Assembly (NCBI GenBank): GCA_018712425.1
Contig: DVHA01000302.1
Span: 1-7,253 of the forward strand
Direction: 5' to 3'
Source: Candidatus Faecivivens stercoravium
Lineage (GTDB): Bacteria > Bacillota > Clostridia > Oscillospirales > Ruminococcaceae
Length of the DNA: 7,253 nt
This document shows, in pieces, positions 1 to 6,031 of the stretch. A program made the position numbers and the translations under genes. The number at the start of each line of letters is the position of its first letter. Within the stretch, counting starts at the first letter, position 1. The notes under the pieces are model-generated. The model did not search any database, was not told where the DNA came from, and saw nothing but the letters and a program-made list of their open reading frames with translations.

Positions 1-585
1 CTCCGGGAGGACTACTGCGACGGGCTGGGGGACTGCCTGCCGGCCTGCCCCACCGACGCCATCTCCTTTGAGGAGCGGGAGGCCCCCGCCTATGACGAGG
101 CGGCGGTGCTGGCCGCCAAAGCCGCGAAGGCTGAGGCGCATACCGGCGGCTGTCCCGGTTCCCGGAGCCGCAGTTTTGCCCGCCCGGATACCGCCCAGCC
201 GGAAGGGGAGATCCCCTCGGAACTGACCCAATGGCCGGTCCAGCTCCGCCTCGCCCCCACCAAAGCCCCCTATTTCGACGGGGCAGACCTGCTGATTGCC
301 GCCGACTGTTCGGCCTTCTCCTACGCCGCCTTCCACCGGGACTTTATCCGGGGGCGTGCTGCCCTCATCGGCTGCCCCAAGCTCGACCCGGTGGATTACA
401 GCGAAAAACTCGCCGAAATCTTCCGCCGGAACGACATCCGTCGGGTTTCCGTCGTCCGGATGGAGGTGCCTTGCTGCGGCGGCCTGACCCTTGCCGTCCA
501 GAAGGCTCTCGCCGCCTCCGGCAAGGATATCCCCCTTTCGGTCACCATCCTCTCGACCGACGGCCAAATCCTCCGCCAGGGGTGA
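1..585 (+). CDS. 4Fe-4S ferredoxin-like protein, 3' part (5' end outside window)
   Basis: The open frame enters from the left edge without a start, giving the last 194 residues. At the beginning, the cluster-binding motif CDGLGDCLPACP (C6, C12, C16 of the fragment) is followed by TDAISFEERE, the typical second half of a two-cluster bacterial ferredoxin domain; the first Cys motif must lie upstream of the window. After a variable linker comes GGCPGS (C51), then a C-terminal domain with IGCPKLD (C125) and EVPCCGGL (C158, C159), whose extra cysteines could bind another metal or cluster. This arrangement matches a family of roughly 250-270 residue clostridial 4Fe-4S proteins of unproven role, presumably cytoplasmic electron carriers or redox sensors. 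In some clostridia such genes sit near a Crp/Fnr regulator and hydroxylamine reductase (from memory); nothing here confirms that. The gene ends with TGA at 583-585 and no partner follows on this strand. The family assignment is firm, the function is not. Confidence 0.85.
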   Translation, partial: LREDYCDGLGDCLPACPTDAISFEEREAPAYDEAAVLAAKAAKAEAHTGGCPGSRSRSFARPDTAQPEGEIPSELTQWPVQLRLAPTKAPYFDGADLLIAADCSAFSYAAFHRDFIRGRAALIGCPKLDPVDYSEKLAEIFRRNDIRRVSVVRMEVPCCGGLTLAVQKALAASGKDIPLSVTILSTDGQILRQG

Positions 586-647
586 GCGCCGCAATCGACA
601 CTGTATCCGATTTTTGCATAGACGTGCGGCATCAAAAGTTTAGGATC

Positions 648-696
648 AAACCCTTTTTAAAGGGTTTGCGAGAATCCAAGGAGCAGAGCTCCTTGG
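648..696. repeat. Paired hairpins, candidate dispersed palindromic element
   Basis: Two perfect inverted repeats lie nine bases apart in the non-coding gap after the ferredoxin gene. The first is AAACCCTTT (648-656) and AAAGGGTTT (659-667) with only two bases between, so the real loop would open a few pairs. The second is CCAAGGAGC (676-684) and GCTCCTTGG (688-696) with a 3-base loop. Neither is followed by a T-run, so they are poor terminators. The layout, including the preceding AAAAGTTTAGGATC (634-647), resembles interspersed extragenic hairpin elements common in Oscillospiraceae genomes; that resemblance is recalled, not searched. I see no gene in the rest of 586-791. Confidence 0.5.
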
Positions 697-791
697 CAGG
701 CGCTCACTTCCCGTACTTCCAAAGTCTTTCACAGCTGCTCTACCTGAAACAAAGCGTGCGCAGCACCTAAACCATGCTTAAAAAACAAACC

Positions 792-826
792 GCGGCGGCC
801 TTTCACCCGAAGGGCCGCCGCTTTTT
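792..826. terminator. Strong intrinsic terminator, probably bidirectional
   Basis: A 12-pair stem, 792-803 with 810-821 (nine GC-rich Watson-Crick pairs, one G-T pair, then two A-T pairs), closes a 6-base loop and is followed by TTTTT at 822-826. On the minus strand the same stem is followed by a T-rich run (TTTGTTTTTT after a short GC clamp). It sits between two converging genes, the ferredoxin gene and the threonine aldolase gene, whose stop is only about 7 bp away, so it likely stops transcription from both sides. Confidence 0.88.
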
Positions 827-832
827 CATAGC

Positions 833-1858
833 TCAGATTGCTTTGAGGAAGGCATCGACCGCCTCCTCTTCAGTCGCCCAAGAGGTCACCAGCCGGATGC
901 AGGTCTTCCCATCCGGGAACTTTTTCTGCACCTCGAACTTAAATCCCTCCGCCAGCTTTTCCACCAGCCCGTCCGGGAAGATGGGGAAAACCTGGTTGGA
1001 AGGGGAGCGGACCAGCAGCGGATACCCTGCCTTCACAATCCCGTCCTGGAGCTTCCGGGCAAGCCCATTTTCATGCCGCCCGATTTCCATCCAGACCGAA
1101 TCCTCCAGCCCGCCCTTGAAGAGCGCCCCGAACTGGACGCCCAGCAGCCGCCCCTTCGCCAGCATCCCGCCCCGCTGCTTGATGCCGTAGCGGAAATCGG
1201 GCTTCAGTTTCTCGTTCATAATCACCAGCGCCTCGCCGAACATCGCCCCGTTTTTGGTGCCGCCCACATAGAAGACGTCGCAGCAGGCGGGGAGGTCCGA
1301 AGGCCGGATATCGTTTTCATCGGAAGCAAGCGCGCTCCCGAGCCGCGCCCCGTCGAGGTACAGATAAAGCCCCAGCTCATCGCAGGTTTCCCGCAGGGCG
1401 TAGAGCTGTTCCCGCCGGTAGATTGTCCCCACCTCGGTCGAATCGGAGATATAGGCCAGCTTCGGCTTGACCATATGCTCGTCCGGATGGGCAGCGACAG
1501 CCGCCCGCACCATCTCCGGCGTCAAAATCCCGCCCTCCGACGGGCAGGTGATCACCTTGTGCCCGGTCGCCTCGACCGCCCCGGTCTCATGGACAGCGAT
1601 GTGCCCGAGGCTGGTGCAGACCGCCGCCTCCCAGGGCCGGAGGAAGGCGGCAATCGCCGTCTGGTTGGTCTGGGTGCCGCCGACGAGGAAATGGACGTCG
1701 GCTTCCGGGCAGCCGAACGCCTCTTTGATCATCCCCCTCGCCTCTTCGCAGTAGGGGTCGACCCCATACCCGGAAGTATGTTCAAGGTTGGTGCGGACAA
1801 GCGCCTCCAGCACCGCCGGATGGCAGCCCTCGGAGTAATCGTTTTGGAAAGTGTACAA
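833..1858 (-). CDS. ltaE: Low-specificity L-threonine aldolase (beta-eliminating lyase family)
   Basis: A 341-residue fold-type I PLP enzyme, about the usual length for cytosolic threonine aldolases, which cleave L-threonine or allo-threonine to glycine and acetaldehyde. Visible landmarks are the N-terminal FQNDYSEGCHP, the GGTQTNQTA cofactor-phosphate loop (60-68), GHIAVHETGA with H86 as the likely ring-stacking residue, LDGARLG (168-174) with the PLP-contacting Asp, and YVGGTKNGA with K202 as the likely Schiff-base lysine. The start is TTG at 1858: an in-frame TGA lies seven codons upstream with no ATG between, and AAGAAGG sits 8 bases before the TTG. The gene follows the SWIM-protein gene by 49 bp on the same strand with no terminator seen, so the two are probably co-transcribed; it ends against the shared terminator at 792-826. 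Stereochemical preference (L-threonine versus allo-threonine) cannot be read from sequence. Confidence 0.9.
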   Translation of the reverse strand: MYTFQNDYSEGCHPAVLEALVRTNLEHTSGYGVDPYCEEARGMIKEAFGCPEADVHFLVGGTQTNQTAIAAFLRPWEAAVCTSLGHIAVHETGAVEATGHKVITCPSEGGILTPEMVRAAVAAHPDEHMVKPKLAYISDSTEVGTIYRREQLYALRETCDELGLYLYLDGARLGSALASDENDIRPSDLPACCDVFYVGGTKNGAMFGEALVIMNEKLKPDFRYGIKQRGGMLAKGRLLGVQFGALFKGGLEDSVWMEIGRHENGLARKLQDGIVKAGYPLLVRSPSNQVFPIFPDGLVEKLAEGFKFEVQKKFPDGKTCIRLVTSWATEEEAVDAFLKAI

Positions 1859-1907
1859 AGGAAAAACCTTCTTTCTTCAATTTTTTTCGGGACGGTCCTC
1901 GGGACGC

Positions 1908-2465
1908 TCAGGAGATCCAGGTCGTCCATTTGGGCGGGCCGTCTCCTTCTTCTTCGTCTTCATCATCCTCTTCTTCATCTTCAAACAACTGGCCGTACTC
2001 CTCCGCTATCCCTAGGAGCGTCTCTTTAAATTCCAGCTGATCTTCGGGGGAAAGGGTGGTAAAGAACGCAAAGAGCATCTCTTCCAGCGCTCCCCGCGGC
2101 ACTTCGTGCAGTATCGAATGGATTTCCGCCAGATTCGAAGCCATCTGAAAGACGGTGTTTTCAAGCGCTGTCTGCTCCTCCAACTCCTGCCGGTATTTTT
2201 CCGCCTCGTCGGGAAAGGCAGTGAAAAAGAGGGCGACCATATGCTTGCAGACCACCTGCCGCCCGTCGGCAAAGGGGCAGCTGCACCGGCCCTTGCGGGG
2301 GTGCCGGATATCGATGGTCACGTCGTAGGTTTCCCCGTTGCTGCCGGATACCTGCCCGGCCCAGCGGGACTCGTCCAGCTGGCAGGCGGAGAGCACCTTC
2401 TTCCGGGTGTAGTAGTCGTATCCTTTGAAGACGGATTTGCTGCTTGCGGCGGTCAGGATGCTCAT
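1908..2465 (-). CDS. SWIM zinc-finger domain protein with acidic tail
   Basis: A 185-residue protein. After an N-terminal GYDYYTRKKV segment (15-24), typical of the region before SWIM domains, comes the zinc motif CSCPFADGRQVVCKH with ligands C61, C63, C73 and H75 (CxC...CxH). SWIM domains are small zinc modules implicated in DNA or protein binding in bacterial SWI2/SNF2 ATPases and their partners. No helicase domain is fused here and none is encoded next to it. Residues about 85-160 are mostly helical and amphipathic, and 162-175 is an almost unbroken Asp/Glu run ending in a short WTTWIS tail, a good candidate for a DNA-mimic or protein-interaction segment (inference). The ATG at 2465 has AAAGGGG 7 bases upstream and a good promoter about 60 bp upstream. 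It is the first gene of the unit that includes the threonine aldolase. Function unknown beyond the domain. Confidence 0.85.
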   Translation of the reverse strand: MSILTAASSKSVFKGYDYYTRKKVLSACQLDESRWAGQVSGSNGETYDVTIDIRHPRKGRCSCPFADGRQVVCKHMVALFFTAFPDEAEKYRQELEEQTALENTVFQMASNLAEIHSILHEVPRGALEEMLFAFFTTLSPEDQLEFKETLLGIAEEYGQLFEDEEEDDEDEEEGDGPPKWTTWIS

Positions 2466-2527
2466 GCGGATACCCCTTTCCGAATCTAAAAGTCAAAAGC
2501 CGTTTCCCATCCCGCTTTTCTTTTTTC

Positions 2528-2556
2528 AGTTTAGCACACTGCCTCCCGTTTGTAAA
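2528..2556 (-). promoter_or_regulatory. Promoter for the SWIM protein-threonine aldolase unit
   Basis: On the minus strand, TTTACA (2556-2551) is separated by exactly 17 bases from TAAACT (2533-2528), and the -10 is preceded by TGC, an extended -10 signature. The SWIM gene starts about 62 bp downstream. It lies back to back with the AEC transporter promoter in the same 167 bp gap. Confidence 0.65.
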
Positions 2557-2585
2557 GTAAAACCCTATCCCTTCCCACCAATTTA

Positions 2586-2594
2586 TGCTATAAT
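2586..2594 (+). promoter_or_regulatory. Extended -10 promoter for the AEC transporter gene
   Basis: TGCTATAAT has a consensus -10 (2589-2594) with the TGN extension. The hexamer 17 bp upstream is a poor -35, so recognition probably relies on the extended -10. Transcription would start near 2601, giving a leader of about 30 bases. Confidence 0.65.
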
Positions 2595-2632
2595 AAAAGG
2601 GACACAAAAATCCCCGAAAAGAAGGTACTCCC

Positions 2633-3565
2633 ATGGAACTCAGCTTACTCCTCCTCGAAAAAATCCTCTCGATGGCCCTGATGGTGCTGATGGGCTTTGC
2701 GGTGGTCAAACTGGGCGCGGTGAAGGCGGAACAGTCCAGCCTCCTCTCCTCCCTGACCCTGTACATCATCGTCCCCTGCATGATTCTCTCGGCCTTCCAG
2801 GTGGCGTGGACCCCCGAGCGGCTGTCCGGCCTGCTCCTCGCCCTCATCGCCGCCGTCCTCCTCCACATCCTCTACATTGCGATCACCCGCCTCCTCGGGG
2901 ACAAGCTCCGCCTCGACGGGGTCGAACGGGCCTCCCTCATCTACTCCAACGGCGGCAACCTGATCGTCCCGCTGGTCAGCTCGGTGCTGGGGGAGGAATA
3001 CGTCTTTTACTGCTGCGCCTTCATCGCCTTCCAGACCATCCTCCTCTGGGTGCACCTGCCAGGCCTCTTGGGCGGCAGCCGGAAACTGAACCTCAAAAAA
3101 CTCCTCCTAAACCCCAACATCCTCGCGATCATCGCCGGCGTCGCCTGCTTCCTCCTTCGGATCACCTTCCCGCCGGTCATTGCCGACACGATCGACGCGG
3201 TCAGCGCCACCATCGGCCCCGTCGCGATGTTCATGATCGGGATGCTGATGGCGGACACCGACCTGAAAGCCACCTTCACCCGCCTCCGCTACTGGGGCAT
3301 CAGCCTCGGCCGCCTGGTGGTCTACCCGGTGCTGTTTGTCCTGCTGATTGCTTTAAGCCGCGTGACCACCTACATCCCGATGGCAAAGGAAGTGCTGGTG
3401 GTGACGGTGCTGGCGGCCTCGGCGCCGGTGGCGGTTTCGGTCGCCCAGATGGCCGACCTCTGGGGCGGCGACGCCAAAAAGGCCGGCGCGATCAACGTCA
3501 TGAGCGTTATCCTCTGCATCGCCACCATGCCCCTCATCATCGCGCTCTATCAGGCGATCTGCTGA
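2633..3565 (+). CDS. AEC-family transporter (auxin efflux carrier-like permease)
   Basis: A 310-residue, very hydrophobic protein with about ten predicted membrane segments: roughly residues 5-25, 33-53, 61-84, 97-120, 122-146 and 163-184, then four more to the C-terminus. It has the two-times-five layout of the AEC (PF03547) fold. The polar break in segment 4 (YSNGGNLIVPL, about 103-113) and the half-helix break in the second repeat (TIGPVAMFMIGMLMADT) are the family's crossover motifs near the substrate site. Bacterial members move organic anions such as malate or related carboxylates; the substrate here is not readable. The ATG at 2633 follows AGAAGG by 7 bases. It appears to be a single-gene unit: the next promoter (3611) comes soon after its stop, and I see no clear terminator in 3566-3600, so some read-through into the prfA operon is possible. 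Confidence 0.9.
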   Translation: MELSLLLLEKILSMALMVLMGFAVVKLGAVKAEQSSLLSSLTLYIIVPCMILSAFQVAWTPERLSGLLLALIAAVLLHILYIAITRLLGDKLRLDGVERASLIYSNGGNLIVPLVSSVLGEEYVFYCCAFIAFQTILLWVHLPGLLGGSRKLNLKKLLLNPNILAIIAGVACFLLRITFPPVIADTIDAVSATIGPVAMFMIGMLMADTDLKATFTRLRYWGISLGRLVVYPVLFVLLIALSRVTTYIPMAKEVLVVTVLAASAPVAVSVAQMADLWGGDAKKAGAINVMSVILCIATMPLIIALYQAIC

Positions 3566-3610
3566 CCCCGCCCGTATGTTCAACGGAAAAGGTAGAAAAT
3601 TTGACGCGGA

Positions 3611-3621
3611 TGTGCTATACT
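3611..3621 (+). promoter_or_regulatory. Extended -10 promoter of the DUF951-prfA-tsaC-coaE operon
   Basis: TGTGCTATACT carries a near-consensus -10 (TATACT, 3616-3621) with TGTGC before it. A TTGACG hexamer at 3601-3606 is only 9 bases away, too close to act as its -35, so this looks like an extended -10 promoter. The expected start near 3628 leaves a short leader of about 25 bases to the DUF951 ATG. Confidence 0.6.
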
Positions 3622-3652
3622 ATTCCTTATATCGTCGAAAGGAGCTGATCCC

Positions 3653-3841
3653 ATGGACATTTCAGTCGGAGACATCCTCGTCATGAAGAAAAACCACCCC
3701 TGCGGTTCCAACCGCTTCCTCGTCCTCCGGGTGGGGATGGACTTTAAACTGCGCTGCCAGGGCTGCGGCCGGGAGATGATGCTCACCCGCCAGAAGGCCG
3801 AAAAAGCTACCCGCAAAGTCGAGAAAAAGCCGGAGGAATAA
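3653..3841 (+). CDS. DUF951 family small zinc-ribbon-like protein (YyzM-like)
   Basis: A 62-residue basic protein matching the DUF951 pattern: KKNHPCGSNRFLVLRVGMDF, then LRCQGCGREMMLTRQKAEK. The cysteines C17, C34 and C37 are conserved in the family and CxxC suggests metal binding; the fold is a small beta barrel-like domain with a Lys-rich C-terminal tail (inference). The ATG at 3653 has AAAGGAG 8 bases upstream. It is the first gene of the operon, 30 bp ahead of prfA. DUF951 genes in other Firmicutes often sit near origin-proximal or translation genes (B. subtilis yyzM near the ychF/spo0J region), but the function is uncharacterised. The basic charge and neighbours would suit a nucleic-acid or ribosome partner, which is a guess. 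Confidence 0.9.
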   Translation: MDISVGDILVMKKNHPCGSNRFLVLRVGMDFKLRCQGCGREMMLTRQKAEKATRKVEKKPEE

Positions 3842-3871
3842 CGGAAAGGTTGTTAGAAAGGAAGTTATAAT

Positions 3872-4936
3872 TTGGACAAACTGGAACAGATCGCCGCCCA
3901 CTATGAGGAACTGGAAGCCCGGCTCTCCTCCCCGGACGGCGACCCTTCGCAGATTGCCGCCCTGATGAAAGAATACACCGCCCTCACCCCCCTCTATGAG
4001 AAGATCACCCTCTTCCGCACCGCCAGCACCGAAGCCGCCGAGGCGCTTGAGATGCTGGACGGGGAGCAGGACCCGGAGATGAAGGACTTTTTCCGCCATG
4101 CGGCCGCCGAAGCGGACGCCCGGGCGGAAGCCCTCCGGGAGGAAATCCGCATCCTGATGCTGCCGAAAGACCCCCGGGACGAGAAAAACGTCATCGTCGA
4201 AATCCGCGGCGGCGCCGGCGGGGAAGAGGCGGCGCTGTTTGCCGGGAGCCTCGGGCGGATGTACCGGATGTACGCCGAAAAGATGGGCTGGAAGATCGAG
4301 ATGATCACCCGGAATGAGACCGAACTGGGCGGCTTCAAAGAGCTCTCCTTCACCGTCGAGGGGAAAGGGGCCTACTCCCGCCTCAAGTTTGAATCGGGCG
4401 TCCACCGGGTCCAGCGGGTTCCCGAGACCGAGACCCAGGGACGGGTGCACACCTCCACCGTCACCGTCGCCGTCCTCCCGCAGGCGGACGAAGTGGAGCT
4501 GGAAATCGACCCGAAAGACCTCCGGATTGACACCTACCGCTCCAGCGGCGCCGGCGGCCAGCACATCAACAAAACCGAGTCGGCCATCCGCATCACCCAC
4601 CTCCCCACCGGGATGGTGGTCGAGTGCCAGGACGAGCGCAGCCAGTATAAGAACAAGGACAAGGCGATGCGGGTCCTCCGCTCCCGCCTGCTCGACCTGA
4701 AGGTCCGCGAGCAGCAGGGCGCCATCGCCGCCGAGCGCAAAAGCCAGGTCGGCACCGGCGACCGCTCCGAACGCATCCGCACCTACAACTTCCCCCAGGG
4801 CCGGGTGACCGACCACCGGATCGGCCTGACCCTTTACAAGATCGACAGCTTTATGGACGGCGCCCTCGACGAGATGATCGACGCCCTCATCGCCGACGAA
4901 CAGGCGAGGCTGCTGGCGGGGGAGCAGACGGAATGA
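3872..4936 (+). CDS. prfA: Peptide chain release factor 1
   Basis: A 354-residue class I release factor that reads UAA and UAG and triggers peptidyl-tRNA hydrolysis on the ribosome. The helical N-terminal domain covers about residues 1-95. The codon-recognition domain carries the RF1-type PxT motif as PET (184-186) within VQRVPETETQGRVHTS, which separates it from RF2 (SPF). The catalytic GGQ is at 228-230 inside SSGAGGQHINKTESA. The C-terminus (RIRTYNFPQGRVTDHRIGL) is canonical. The start is TTG at 3872: an in-frame TAG lies six codons upstream with no ATG between, and AAAGGAAG ends 7 bases before it. It lies 30 bp after the DUF951 gene and 48 bp before tsaC, evidently in one operon. The GGQ methyltransferase gene prmC, often next to prfA, is not in this window. 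Confidence 0.97.
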   Translation: MDKLEQIAAHYEELEARLSSPDGDPSQIAALMKEYTALTPLYEKITLFRTASTEAAEALEMLDGEQDPEMKDFFRHAAAEADARAEALREEIRILMLPKDPRDEKNVIVEIRGGAGGEEAALFAGSLGRMYRMYAEKMGWKIEMITRNETELGGFKELSFTVEGKGAYSRLKFESGVHRVQRVPETETQGRVHTSTVTVAVLPQADEVELEIDPKDLRIDTYRSSGAGGQHINKTESAIRITHLPTGMVVECQDERSQYKNKDKAMRVLRSRLLDLKVREQQGAIAAERKSQVGTGDRSERIRTYNFPQGRVTDHRIGLTLYKIDSFMDGALDEMIDALIADEQARLLAGEQTE

Positions 4937-4984
4937 CGGATGGCACAAAAGCGTAAACCCTCACCTAAAGGAGTATCACAATAG

Positions 4985-6031
4985 ATGGAAAAATGGAAAA
5001 CCGAGCTGGTCCCGGCGGATGAAGCGAACATCGCCCGGGCGGCCGCCCTCCTGCGGCAGGGGGAGGTGGTCGGCTTCCCGACCGAGACGGTCTACGGCCT
5101 CGCGGGGGACGCCTTAAACCCTGAGGCGGTGGAAAAAATCTTCCGCGCCAAGGGCCGCCCCCAGGACAACCCGCTGATCGTCCACATTGCCTCGATGGAG
5201 ATGCTGCCGGACCTGGTCAATAACCCGCCGGAGCTGGCCTTTAAACTGGCGGAAGCCTTCTGGCCGGGGCCGATGACGATGGTCCTGCCGAAGTCCGCCC
5301 GTATCCCCGACGTCACCTCGGCCGGCCTTTCGACCGTCGGCATCCGCTTCCCGTCGAACCCGGTTGCCCAGGCGCTCATCCGGGAGAGCGGGCTTCCGAT
5401 CGCCGCCCCCAGCGGCAACCTCTCCGGCCGCCCGTCGCCCACCGCCGCCCAGCATATGATGGAGGACATGGACGGACGGATCCCGATGATTCTGGACGGC
5501 GGCCCCTGCGCCGTCGGGGTCGAGTCGACGGTCATCGGCGTCGGGGAAGACCGGGTGCGGCTCTTCCGTCCCGGCGGGATTACCGTCGAGATGCTGGAGG
5601 AAATCTGCCCGGTCGAAATCGACCCCGGCGTCCTCCATGTGGTCGAGGCGGGGCGGAAGGTCGCCTCCCCCGGCATGAAGTACCGCCACTACGCCCCGAA
5701 GGCGGACGTCAAGATCGTCGAAGGCAGTTTTGACGCCTTCCGCGCCTTTATCGGCCGGCAGGCGGGGGAGGGGGTCTTTGCCATCGTCTTTGACGGCGAG
5801 GAAACCGCCCTCCCGGTCCCGGCCCTCTCCTTCGGGGCGGAGGACGACCCGGCCGCCCAGGCCCATCTGCTTTTTGACCTCCTCCGGGAATGCGATGAGC
5901 GGGGGGCGAAGGAAGTTTACGTCCGTTCGCCCCGTACCACCGGCATCGGCCTCGCCGTCTATAACCGCCTGCTGCGGGCGGCAGCCTTCCAGATTGTCCA
6001 TCTGGATGAAAGCGGGGTGGCGGCCCAATGA
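4985..6031 (+). CDS. tsaC: L-threonylcarbamoyladenylate synthase (Sua5/YwlC type)
   Basis: A 348-residue enzyme making threonylcarbamoyl-AMP from threonine, bicarbonate and ATP, the first step of t6A37 formation in tRNAs reading ANN codons. The YrdC/TsaC catalytic domain fills about residues 10-215, with FPTETVYGLAGDA (31-43), the K56/R58 pair in RAKGRPQDNPL, and APSGNLSG (S143, N145). The linker SPGMKYRHYAP (228-238) leads into a C-terminal Sua5 domain, so this is the long form (about 346 aa in B. subtilis YwlC), not the short E. coli form. The ATG at 4985 is directly preceded in frame by TAG; AAAGGAG lies 11 bases upstream, a slightly long spacing. Its TGA overlaps the coaE start by four bases (ATGA), indicating translational coupling. 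The partners TsaD, TsaB and TsaE are not in the window. Confidence 0.96.
   Translation: MEKWKTELVPADEANIARAAALLRQGEVVGFPTETVYGLAGDALNPEAVEKIFRAKGRPQDNPLIVHIASMEMLPDLVNNPPELAFKLAEAFWPGPMTMVLPKSARIPDVTSAGLSTVGIRFPSNPVAQALIRESGLPIAAPSGNLSGRPSPTAAQHMMEDMDGRIPMILDGGPCAVGVESTVIGVGEDRVRLFRPGGITVEMLEEICPVEIDPGVLHVVEAGRKVASPGMKYRHYAPKADVKIVEGSFDAFRAFIGRQAGEGVFAIVFDGEETALPVPALSFGAEDDPAAQAHLLFDLLRECDERGAKEVYVRSPRTTGIGLAVYNRLLRAAAFQIVHLDESGVAAQ

Noticed and set aside
648..667. First hairpin as terminator of the ferredoxin gene
   Set aside because: No T-run follows, the natural loop is only two bases, and a far better terminator lies at 792-826.
231..770. 179-residue frame overlapping the ferredoxin gene and extending into the gap
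   Set aside because: Out-of-frame reading of the iron-sulfur protein; the part past 585 crosses the hairpins and has no coding character.
1859..1907. Terminator or regulatory hairpin between the SWIM and aldolase genes
   Set aside because: Only a short direct repeat (GGGACG twice) and an A/T run are present; no stable stem precedes the run.
1073..2029. 318-residue plus-strand open frame across the aldolase and SWIM genes
   Set aside because: It mirrors two well-supported minus-strand genes, is rich in Pro, Arg and Leu, and has no family match I recognise.
3601..3606. TTGACG as a -35 box
   Set aside because: It lies 9 bases from the good -10 at 3616, and at standard spacing there is no acceptable -10.
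2425..3648. 407-residue plus-strand frame overlapping the AEC transporter in another phase
   Set aside because: Its Pro/Arg/His-rich translation is typical of an out-of-frame reading; the transporter frame has clear membrane segments.
3662..4948. 428-residue open frame antisense to the DUF951 gene and prfA
   Set aside because: It is an antisense shadow of prfA produced by high GC third positions; its translation is low-complexity (Gly, Asp, Val, Leu, Phe) and has no recognisable domain.
5114..6028. 304-residue minus-strand frame opposite tsaC
   Set aside because: Shadow of tsaC; no motif and no sensible ribosome binding site context.
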